Source: Gammaproteobacteria bacterium (GTDB taxonomy: Bacteria > Pseudomonadota > Gammaproteobacteria > Steroidobacterales > Steroidobacteraceae). From it: a DNA stretch of 7,034 bases. A program made the position numbers and the translations under genes. This document shows, in pieces, positions 1 to 5,660 of the stretch (positions are counted from its first letter, which is position 1; each line of letters opens with the position of its first letter). Below the pieces are notes generated by a model that saw only the letters and a program-made list of their open reading frames with translations, was not told the origin of the DNA and did not search any database. The stretch lies in the NCBI GenBank assembly GCA_030830595.1, contig JAURMS010000104.1, forward strand, positions 1 through 7,034. The letters run 5' to 3'.

Positions 1-1
1 C

Positions 2-787
2 GACGGGGTGAATGATGCGCCCGCTCTCAAGCAGGCGGACATCGGCGTGGCGATGGGCGAGTCGGGGACCGACGTGGCGCGCGAGGCGTCCGACATGGTC
101 CTGCTGGACGACAACTTCGCCACCATCGTCAACGCGGTGCGGGAAGGCCGCCGCATGTATGACAACGTGCGCCGCTTCATTCGCTACGCCATGACCGGGA
201 ACTCGGCGGAGATCCTCGCCATCCTGCTCGCGCCTTTCCTCGGTCTGCCGCTGCCGCTGCTGCCCATCCATATCCTGTGGGTCAACCTGGTGACGGACGG
301 GCTGCCGGGGCTTGCCCTGGCCGTGGAGCCGGCGGATGAGGCCGTGATGCGAAGGCCACCGCGGCCGCCGGCAGAGAGCCTGTTCGCGGGCGGGCTGTGG
401 CAGCACTCGCTGGGGGTGGGGGCCTTGATCGCCGCGTTGACGCTGCTCGGCCTGGCCTGGTCCCTCTCCATGGGCAGCGAGTCCTGGCAGACCCTGGCCT
501 TCACCACCCTGGTGTTCGCCCAGCTGGCTAATGTGCTGTCGGTGCGCTCCGAGACGCGCTCCCTGTGGTCGCTCGGTATCGGGTCCAACCGACCGCTGCT
601 GTGGATCGTCCTGGCCTCTGTCGGCGTCCAGCTTGCGCTGATCTATACCCCGATGGGGCAGCGCTGGTTCAACGTCCAGGCCCTGCCGCCCCTTGAGCTG
701 GCCTGGGCGCTGGGTACCGCGCTGGTGGTGTTCGGGGTCGTGGAATTGGGCAAGTGGCGTCGCGCGCGGCGTGGCAAATCCGTATAG
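2..787 (+). CDS. P2-type cation-transporting ATPase, probably Ca2+-type (C-terminal part, 5' end outside window)
   Basis: This is the C-terminal 261 residues of a P-type ATPase, an integral membrane pump that couples ATP hydrolysis to cation export. The reading frame is open from base 2 and starts inside the conserved hinge motif (DGVNDAPALKQADIGVAMG). The phosphorylated Asp (DKTG) and the ATP-binding domain lie outside the window. The following segments match transmembrane helices M5-M6 of SERCA-type pumps: GNSAE (Asn and Glu of M5), then WVNLVTDGLPG, whose Asn, Thr and Asp are Ca2+ ligands in SERCA. The RRPPRPP loop after M6 and the VRSETRSLW stretch also match this subfamily. Further hydrophobic segments (M7-M10) follow, and the protein ends in a basic tail. 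Family knowledge supports Ca2+ specificity, but the M4 site is not visible, so Mn2+ or another cation cannot be excluded. The gene ends 86 bases before hsp20, on the same strand. Confidence 0.93.
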   Translation, partial: DGVNDAPALKQADIGVAMGESGTDVAREASDMVLLDDNFATIVNAVREGRRMYDNVRRFIRYAMTGNSAEILAILLAPFLGLPLPLLPIHILWVNLVTDGLPGLALAVEPADEAVMRRPPRPPAESLFAGGLWQHSLGVGALIAALTLLGLAWSLSMGSESWQTLAFTTLVFAQLANVLSVRSETRSLWSLGIGSNRPLLWIVLASVGVQLALIYTPMGQRWFNVQALPPLELAWALGTALVVFGVVELGKWRRARRGKSV

Positions 788-797
788 GCGATCCCCG

Positions 798-866
798 CTC
801 CTCGATTGAACATATCGCCACGGGCCGGATCGTGGATGGCCGGCCGTGAAGCCCAATCAAAGGAGG
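798..866 (+). promoter_or_regulatory. Candidate RNA thermometer in the hsp20 leader (Shine-Dalgarno-sequestering fold)
   Basis: In the gap between the ATPase and hsp20, CTCCT (798-802) is complementary to AGGAG (861-865), the core of the hsp20 Shine-Dalgarno. Immediately inside, GATTG (804-808) pairs with CAATC (854-858), leaving a small asymmetric internal loop (C803 against A859-A860). Nested within is a hairpin of nine pairs with one bulged G (819-828 with 840-848). Imperfect helices that hide the ribosome-binding site are the known design of ROSE-type thermometers upstream of small heat-shock genes. I do not see the ROSE consensus, so this would be a different class. The fold requires transcription to start at or before about 798. 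A TATAGG box at 783-788, overlapping the ATPase stop codon, could act as a -10 giving a start near 795, but I see no good -35. The pairing is seen in the sequence; the regulatory role is inferred. Confidence 0.4.
860..866 (+). promoter_or_regulatory. Strong Shine-Dalgarno of hsp20
   Basis: AAGGAGG lies seven bases before the ATG at 874. It is a near-perfect match to the 16S rRNA 3' end and fixes the hsp20 start. It is much stronger than the weak or absent sites before the other genes here, which fits a gene made in large amounts once its leader is open. Confidence 0.9.
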
Positions 867-873
867 AATTGAG

Positions 874-1305
874 ATGACGAACTTTCTGCCCAGCCGGCGC
901 TTCCAGGATGTCTTCGAGCGCATGGATCGCATGTTCGGCCCCTTCGCCTGGCCCCGCGACATGGGGATGAAGATGGAGTGGAGCCCCACCGCGGACATCA
1001 TCGAGTCCGACAAGGAATACCTGGTCAAGGCCGAGCTGCCCGAGGTGGCCAAGGAAGACATCACCCTCGAGGTGCGTGACGGCATGCTCGTGCTGCGCGG
1101 CGAGCGCAAGTACGAGAAGGAGGACAAGTCGGAGAAGGTGCAGCGCATGGAGCGCTTCTTTGGCGAGTTCGAGCGCAGCTTCGTGCTGCCCGAGGACGTC
1201 GATGCCAGCCAGATTACTGCCGAGTCCAAGGACGGCGTGTTGAGGGTACACCTGCCGCGGACCAAGGCCAGCAAGTCGTCGGCCGTCCAGGTGCGCATCC
1301 AGTAA
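874..1305 (+). CDS. Hsp20 family small heat-shock protein
   Basis: A 143-residue small heat-shock protein of the alpha-crystallin family, an ATP-independent cytoplasmic chaperone that binds unfolding proteins as oligomers and holds them for refolding by other chaperones. The N-terminal arm (about residues 1-33) carries the aromatic and arginine-rich pattern FxxxFERMDRMFGPF. The alpha-crystallin domain runs from about 35 to 133, starting at WSPTADIIE, with the family signature DGVLRVHLPR near its end. The C-terminal tail has a VQVRI segment, which may serve as the I/V-x-I/V oligomerisation motif. Length is typical of bacterial class-A members. The start is set by an excellent Shine-Dalgarno at 860-866. 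The leader can fold to hide that site, suggesting heat-responsive translation. A strong hairpin follows the stop. Nothing links its function to the lipid genes downstream. Confidence 0.96.
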   Translation: MTNFLPSRRFQDVFERMDRMFGPFAWPRDMGMKMEWSPTADIIESDKEYLVKAELPEVAKEDITLEVRDGMLVLRGERKYEKEDKSEKVQRMERFFGEFERSFVLPEDVDASQITAESKDGVLRVHLPRTKASKSSAVQVRIQ

Positions 1306-1315
1306 CCGGCGCACG

Positions 1316-1342
1316 GCGGATGCGGGCGGATCCCGCATCCGC
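1316..1342 (+). terminator. Strong hairpin after hsp20, possible terminator
   Basis: GCGGATGCGGG (1316-1326) and CCCGCATCCGC (1332-1342) form a perfect 11-bp stem around a five-base loop, beginning eleven bases after the hsp20 stop codon. It is placed to end or stabilise the hsp20 transcript. No run of T follows (the next bases are TAAGCTGCCCC), so it is not a classical intrinsic terminator. It may protect the mRNA 3' end or belong to a repeat family. It lies just 15 bases before the next start codon. Confidence 0.45.
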
Positions 1343-1357
1343 TAAGCTGCCCCGCCC

Positions 1358-2269
1358 ATGCAGAGACGGCGCGGCAGCAGCAGGCCCGAAGACGCCCTGA
1401 AGCGGCAACCGCTGGCGCGGCTACCGTGGTGGCTAGCCGCCCTGTCGCGCTTGCCCATGGGCGTCCTGCACGGACTTGCCTCGATCCTGGCCGGATTGGC
1501 CGGCGTCCTGCTGGGCTATCGGCGTGCCATCGTCGAGGCCCAGATCCGGCGCTGCTTTCCCGACTGGTCCGCCTCGCAGGTGCGGCAGACCCGGCGGGGC
1601 TTCTATCGCCATTTTCTCGACGTCATGGTCGAGTCCTTCAAGGCGCTCACCCATACCGCGGCCGAGCTCGATGAGCGGATGTCCATCGAGGGCTTCGAGG
1701 CAGCCAGGCGCTACCTGGACTCGGGCCGCTCCGTGGTGCTGGTGACCGCGCACACCGGCAACTGGGAGTGGGCCCTGCAGTCGGTGTCGCTGCACATCGG
1801 GCACCCCACCCTGGCGGCCTATAAGCCCCTGCACCAGCCTTTCTGGGACTCCGTATTCCTGCTGCTGCGCAGTCGCTTCAGTGCGCAGATGGCCCCGGAT
1901 CGCCGGCTCCTGCGGCAGGTCCTGCGGGGCAGGGGGCAGCCGAGGCTGGTGTGCATGGTGGCGGACCAGGACCCGACGCTGGCAGCAGCGCGGCGCAGTG
2001 AGACGTTTTTCGGCCAGCCCACCTGGTTCTTCATGGGACCCGAACTGGTCTGCCGCACCCTTGATGCGCCGCTGATGTACGCCGCGGTCACCCGCGAAGG
2101 CCGAGGCCGTTATCACTTGCGTATCGAGTTGCTGGGAGATCCACGTGACCTGCCCGGAGAGGGTGAACTGCTGGGTTGTTTCGTGACCCGGGTGGAGCGC
2201 CACGTCCGGGAACGCCCCGCCGACTGGCTCTGGGGCTACCGTCGCTGGAAGCAACGCGGCGGGCGCTAG
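1358..2269 (+). CDS. LpxL/HtrB-like lysophospholipid acyltransferase family protein
   Basis: A 303-residue member of the LpxL/HtrB acyltransferase family, inner-membrane enzymes that move an acyl chain from acyl-ACP (or another thioester) onto lipid A precursors or other glycolipids. The first 20 residues are basic; residues 23-53 are hydrophobic and probably anchor the protein. The catalytic HX4(D/E) motif is HTGNWE (His132, Glu137). Further family blocks are VADQDP (201-206), FFGQPTWFFMGPE (217-229) and the C-terminal WLWGYRRWK (290-298). In classical LpxL that last block usually reads W-x-H-R-R-x-K; here Tyr replaces the His. Length is typical. There is no clear Shine-Dalgarno before the ATG; a TAAGCT box nine bases upstream could be a -10 of a nearly leaderless mRNA (weak). 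The stop codon overlaps that of the convergent ligase gene. It may be a housekeeping lipid A acyltransferase, but its position favours receiving acyl groups from the ligase-carrier protein, as AlmG does in Vibrio (inference). Confidence 0.88.
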   Translation: MQRRRGSSRPEDALKRQPLARLPWWLAALSRLPMGVLHGLASILAGLAGVLLGYRRAIVEAQIRRCFPDWSASQVRQTRRGFYRHFLDVMVESFKALTHTAAELDERMSIEGFEAARRYLDSGRSVVLVTAHTGNWEWALQSVSLHIGHPTLAAYKPLHQPFWDSVFLLLRSRFSAQMAPDRRLLRQVLRGRGQPRLVCMVADQDPTLAAARRSETFFGQPTWFFMGPELVCRTLDAPLMYAAVTREGRGRYHLRIELLGDPRDLPGEGELLGCFVTRVERHVRERPADWLWGYRRWKQRGGR

Positions 2270-4239
2270 CTCGAGCCGAGGCGCTCCGTCAGCAGCGCGG
2301 CCAGCGCATCGATGCTCGGATGATCGAACAGGTCCGGCAATTCCAGCACGCCCGGGAAGGCGGCGTCGAGTCGCTCCTGCAGGTCGACCAGCTCCAGCGA
2401 GCTGGTGCCGATGTCGAACAGGTTGTCCTGCAGGCCGACGCTGCGTCCACCCAGGGCCTCGCTGACCATGAGGGTCAGTCGCGAGCGCAAGTCGTCCGTA
2501 GTCGCGGCCTGTTCCTGTTTGCCTGCCTGCTCGCCGCGCAGGCGGGCCAGTTCGGCCAACTCCGCGGCAAAGCTGCCCATCTGGTAGTCGCGCGCCAGCT
2601 GTGCGCGCTGGACCTTGCCGCTGGTGGTCTTGGGAATCCGTGGTACCGGCACCACCTCGGAAAGCACCAGCCCCGACTGCTCGTTGAGCATGCGTGCGAC
2701 GTCGGCGGCGAGGGGCAGGAAATCAGCCAACGCACCCCGATGGGTGACGAAGGCCACCAGCACGTCCTCGCCCGTGGCATCACTGCAACCGGCCATCGCC
2801 AGCTTGCCGAGTTCAAGGCCGAGTCCCTTCTCGACCATGCCCTCGAGGTCGTGAGGATAGAAGTTCTGGCCGTGGACGATCACCACTTCCTTCTGCCGTC
2901 CGGTGATGAACAGCTCGCCATCTTCGATGAAACCGAGATCGCCCGTCCTGAGCCAGCCGTCGGCGGTATGCGCCTCCGCGTTGGCCTGCGGGGCGTCCAG
3001 GTATCCCGCCGTCACGTTGCCGCCGCGAATCTGTACGTGCCCGATCCGCAGCTCGGCGAGTGCCTGGTCCGAGTCGTCCGCCACCCGCAACGCGCAGCCG
3101 GGTATGGCGCGTCCCTCGCAGACGAACTCCACGCCATCGGGGTCACCGGCTTTGAGCGGCGTCGCGCTGGCTCCCGGCTGCAGTGAATTGCGCGCCAGGG
3201 TGAGGCTGCGAAAGCAACGCCCGAGCGGCGGAAAACTGACCGCCAGCGAGGCCTCCGCCAGGCCATACACCGGCAGCATGGCCTCCTGGCGCAGTCCGCT
3301 GCCTGCCATCCTGCCGAGGAATTCCCGGCAGAGTGACGCGTTGATCGGCTCCGCGCCGTTGAACAGGATGCGCACTGCCGACAGGTCCAGTGGCGGCAGC
3401 TCGCGGGTCTCCAGCGCCCTCAGCAGGTGGCGGTAACCAAAATTCGGGGAGGCCAGCAGCGTGCAGCGCCGCTCCGAGGCCACTTCCAGCCAGCGCAGCG
3501 GCCGGCGGATGAACAGGTCCGTAGGCATGAGGTGAATCTCCATGCCGTTGGCCATCATCATCAGCACCATGCCGATCAGCCCCATGTCGTGGGTGAGCGG
3601 CATCCACGACAGCGGCCGGTCTGACTCGCTGAACGCGGCCGCCTCAGTGGCTCCACGGGCGTTGACGAGCAGGTTGGCATGCGTGAGCACCACGCCCTTG
3701 GGGGTGCTGGTCGAGCCAGAGGAGAACTGGATGAAGGCGGTGTCCGAGGCGGCGGCCAGGTGCCTCCGGCCCTCGCCGCCCGCCGCGTCCGCGGCCAGCT
3801 GCTCCACCAGCAGGCTGCGGGTGGAGAGTTCGCGAAAGAGGGCGCCCGCGCCCTCGCGTTCGGCCAGCGGCGCCAGGCGCTCGAGGCTGCGCTCGTCGGT
3901 GAGCAGCCACGGACGGTGCAGGCGGGCGGCGATGCGCAGCAGCTTGAGGCGATGCTCCTCGCTGATGCCGACGCCCAGCGGCACCGGGATCAGCCCCCCT
4001 GCCAGCCCGCCCCAGAACCCATCCAGGAACACGACGTTGTCGTTCACGAAGAGGATCAGGGTATCGCCCGCCTGGGCGCCGCGCTGCTGCAGGTGCCACA
4101 GCAGCCCCAGCGCCCGGCTGCGGAGTTCGGTATACCCGATGCGTCGCTCCTGCCCCTGGCCCTCGACGTGGGTGATGCCACGTCCCTCCAGGCGGCTGGA
4201 GTCGAGCAACTCGACGAGGGTCGACGCTTCGATCATCAT
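2266..4239 (-). CDS. Fatty-acyl-AMP-ligase-like adenylating enzyme fused to a C-terminal acyl carrier domain
   Basis: A 657-residue fusion. Residues 1-555 are an ANL-superfamily adenylation enzyme: P-loop SSGSTSTPKG (173-182), WMPLTHDMGLIG (212-223), YGLAEASLAVS (325-335), TGD (432-434), GRQKE (447-451), GQNFYPHDLE (457-466) and PKTTSGK with the presumed catalytic Lys542. The HDMGLIG and NxYPxDLE signatures are those of fatty-acyl-AMP ligases (FAALs), which pass acyl adenylates to carrier proteins rather than CoA. After a charged linker (about 556-585) comes a carrier domain (586-657) with DIGTSSLEL; Ser614 is the expected phosphopantetheine site. It should therefore activate a carboxylic acid and load it on itself. 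I start it at the first of two tandem ATGs (4239); the frame is open further upstream, but that stretch is the antisense of the PPTase gene and not ligase-like. A weak GGA lies just upstream. A TAGTAT box (minus strand, about 4265-4270) could be its -10, inside the PPTase gene. Substrate is unknown; an aryl or amino acid is possible. Confidence 0.92.
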   Translation of the reverse strand: MMIEASTLVELLDSSRLEGRGITHVEGQGQERRIGYTELRSRALGLLWHLQQRGAQAGDTLILFVNDNVVFLDGFWGGLAGGLIPVPLGVGISEEHRLKLLRIAARLHRPWLLTDERSLERLAPLAEREGAGALFRELSTRSLLVEQLAADAAGGEGRRHLAAASDTAFIQFSSGSTSTPKGVVLTHANLLVNARGATEAAAFSESDRPLSWMPLTHDMGLIGMVLMMMANGMEIHLMPTDLFIRRPLRWLEVASERRCTLLASPNFGYRHLLRALETRELPPLDLSAVRILFNGAEPINASLCREFLGRMAGSGLRQEAMLPVYGLAEASLAVSFPPLGRCFRSLTLARNSLQPGASATPLKAGDPDGVEFVCEGRAIPGCALRVADDSDQALAELRIGHVQIRGGNVTAGYLDAPQANAEAHTADGWLRTGDLGFIEDGELFITGRQKEVVIVHGQNFYPHDLEGMVEKGLGLELGKLAMAGCSDATGEDVLVAFVTHRGALADFLPLAADVARMLNEQSGLVLSEVVPVPRIPKTTSGKVQRAQLARDYQMGSFAAELAELARLRGEQAGKQEQAATTDDLRSRLTLMVSEALGGRSVGLQDNLFDIGTSSLELVDLQERLDAAFPGVLELPDLFDHPSIDALAALLTERLGSS

Positions 4240-4885
4240 GGATTCCGTGCTGGAGCCGCCGCGCATACTACTACACCACGTGCGGATTCCTGCTGCGCTC
4301 GATCCGCTGCAGGAGGCCGCGTTGCTGGCTCTCTTGCCGGAGCCGCGGCGCTCGGCGTGGCAACGCCAGCGGGATCCGGCGGCACGTATCGCCACCCTCT
4401 GCGGCATCGACCTGCTGTGCCGGCTCGCCACCCGGGCGGGCCTGGCAGCGCCGCGGGTCGGGGACCTGGTCTACCCGGAGCGAGGCAAGCCCGCCTGGCG
4501 TGATGGCCCGACGTTCAGCATCGCTCATGCGGGGGGTGTGGTGGCTTGTGCGCTGGCCAGCTCCTCGCTGCGCCTCGGTCTCGACATCGAGCCCTCGTCC
4601 CGGGTGACGGCGCGGGTCCTTCGCCGCATCGCCTCGCCGGAGGAGCTCATGCATTGCCGTGCGCTCGGCTGGTCCCCGGCCGAGCTCTGGACCAGCAAGG
4701 AGGCCGTGGTGAAGGCCACGGGAGACGGGGTCTTCCGGCTGGCCGAGGTGAGGGTCGAGGCCGGGCGCGCCCATCTCGATGGCCTGGCCTTTCACCTGCT
4801 GCGACCGGCCCTGCTCACGGGCTTTGCCTGCACGGTCGCGAGCGACCTTCCGCTGGCCCTCGAGATGCTGCAGGTCGACGACTGA
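4238..4885 (+). CDS. Sfp-type 4'-phosphopantetheinyl transferase
   Basis: A 215-residue phosphopantetheinyl transferase that moves the 4'-phosphopantetheine arm of CoA onto a serine of carrier proteins. The ordered family motifs are present: FSIAHAGG (counterpart of the FNxSHS block), LGLDIEPSSR (Mg2+-binding GxDIE block) and WTSKEAVVKATGDGV (W-x-x-KEAxxK block). The single-chain length is typical of the Sfp/HetI group rather than of AcpS. The start taken is the ATG at 4238, whose first two bases are shared with the ligase start on the other strand. A GTG at 4247 is an alternative; neither has a good Shine-Dalgarno. The frame stays open far upstream, but that part is antisense to the ligase and carries no PPTase motif. 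Lying head to head with the ligase, its most likely target is the ligase's own carrier domain at Ser614 (inference); it could also serve other carriers. Confidence 0.92.
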   Translation: MDSVLEPPRILLHHVRIPAALDPLQEAALLALLPEPRRSAWQRQRDPAARIATLCGIDLLCRLATRAGLAAPRVGDLVYPERGKPAWRDGPTFSIAHAGGVVACALASSSLRLGLDIEPSSRVTARVLRRIASPEELMHCRALGWSPAELWTSKEAVVKATGDGVFRLAEVRVEAGRAHLDGLAFHLLRPALLTGFACTVASDLPLALEMLQVDD

Positions 4886-4888
4886 CGG

Positions 4889-4917
4889 TTGCCTCGCTGC
4901 CTTGCCTGCATGACAAT
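4889..4917 (+). promoter_or_regulatory. Weak sigma70-like promoter candidate before the DUF374 gene
   Basis: TTGCCT (4889-4894) and GACAAT (4912-4917) are separated by 17 bases, each matching four of six consensus positions. A start near 4924 would give a leader of about ten bases. This 49-base gap is the only untranslated space before the DUF374-GT2-ArnT run, so a promoter here is reasonable, but such matches arise by chance and read-through from the PPTase is equally possible. Confidence 0.22.
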
Positions 4918-4934
4918 CGCCGCGCTGGTATCCA

Positions 4935-5660
4935 ATGTCTCAACCTATTTCGCCCCAGAAAAAAACTCGCCGGCAGCTGACGCCTGCTCGCCGCCTGGCC
5001 TACCTGCTGCTGGCTCCGGTGGCCTTCGGCATCGTTCGTCTGTGGTGGGCCACGCTCGGCCGCACCGAAGTCGTGGGCGCGGAGCACCTTACCGGCGCCC
5101 TCAAGAGCGGGGCGGTCCTGCCCGCCTACTGGCACGGCCAGCAGCTGTTGCCCATCCGCTATCTGCTGGGATTGGCGGGCTCGGGCCTGCGCCTGGGATT
5201 CCTGATCAGCCCCTCCGTCGACGGCGAAGTGCCAGCCATGCTGGTCAGGCGCTGCGGGGGGCACGTCATCCGCGGATCGTCGAACACCACGGGCGCCAGG
5301 GCCATGCGCGACTTCTACGAGGCCATGACCCTGCACGGGGTGTCGCCGGCGATCACGCCCGATGGCCCGACCGGGCCCAGGCAGCAATGCAAGCCCGGGG
5401 CCCTGCTGCTGTCCCAGTTGTCCGGTCGGCCGATCCTGCCGATTGCCTTTGCCAGTCGCCGGGTGTGGCGATTGAAAACCTGGGATCGCTTCGTCTTACC
5501 GAGGCCCTTTACCCGTTCGGTGCTGACGGTCGGTGAGCCGATCCAGGTCCCCAGGCGGCTGGGTGAAGAAGGCCTTGAGGGATGGCAGGCCAGGCTGGCC
5601 ACCGCCCTCGGGGATCTCTACGAACTCGCAAGGCAGCGTCTGGACGGTGTGAAAACATGA
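4935..5660 (+). CDS. DUF374 family protein (lysophospholipid-acyltransferase-like)
   Basis: A 241-residue protein of the DUF374 family, grouped with lysophospholipid acyltransferases but of uncertain biochemical role. The N-terminus is basic (residues 8-20) followed by a hydrophobic segment (21-40), suggesting membrane attachment on the cytoplasmic side. Family blocks are YWHGQQLL (65-72), LISPSVDGE (90-98), RGSSNTTGARA (113-123), TPDGPTGPR (141-149), KPGALLLSQLSGRPILPI (153-170) and TWDRFVLPRPF (182-192). The histidine at 67 is not followed by an acidic residue four places on, so the classical HX4D dyad is absent from that block, as is usual for DUF374. The ATG at 4935 lacks a clear Shine-Dalgarno, but no other start fits the homology better. 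It sits 49 bases after the PPTase and overlaps the GT2 gene by ATGA, suggesting joint expression. An acyl-transfer role on the glycolipid made by its neighbours is inferred, not shown. Confidence 0.87.
   Translation: MSQPISPQKKTRRQLTPARRLAYLLLAPVAFGIVRLWWATLGRTEVVGAEHLTGALKSGAVLPAYWHGQQLLPIRYLLGLAGSGLRLGFLISPSVDGEVPAMLVRRCGGHVIRGSSNTTGARAMRDFYEAMTLHGVSPAITPDGPTGPRQQCKPGALLLSQLSGRPILPIAFASRRVWRLKTWDRFVLPRPFTRSVLTVGEPIQVPRRLGEEGLEGWQARLATALGDLYELARQRLDGVKT

Noticed and set aside
806..811. TTGAAC as a -35 element, perhaps heat-shock type, for hsp20
   Set aside because: The region 17 bases downstream (near 829) has no acceptable -10 box of sigma70 or sigma32 type, and the same bases take part in the leader pairing.
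643..1338. A minus-strand frame covering hsp20 and the end of the ATPase
   Set aside because: Antisense shadow of the clear Hsp20 gene; the His/Leu-rich translation is typical of a reverse frame of a GC-rich gene.
2176..3186. A 336-codon plus-strand open frame across the ligase gene
   Set aside because: It is antisense to the motif-rich ligase-carrier gene, its translation is low-complexity (Gln, Arg, His, Ala rich) and matches no family; long antisense frames are common at this GC content.
3542..4237. A 232-codon upstream extension of the PPTase frame
   Set aside because: It is antisense to the ligase N-terminal half, Ser/Arg rich, with no PPTase motif; the family-like protein begins at the ATG at 4238.
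4240..4431. A 64-codon upstream extension of the ligase frame
   Set aside because: The extension is antisense to the PPTase gene, Arg/Ser rich and unlike any adenylation enzyme N-terminus; normal ligase sequence begins at the tandem ATG at 4239.
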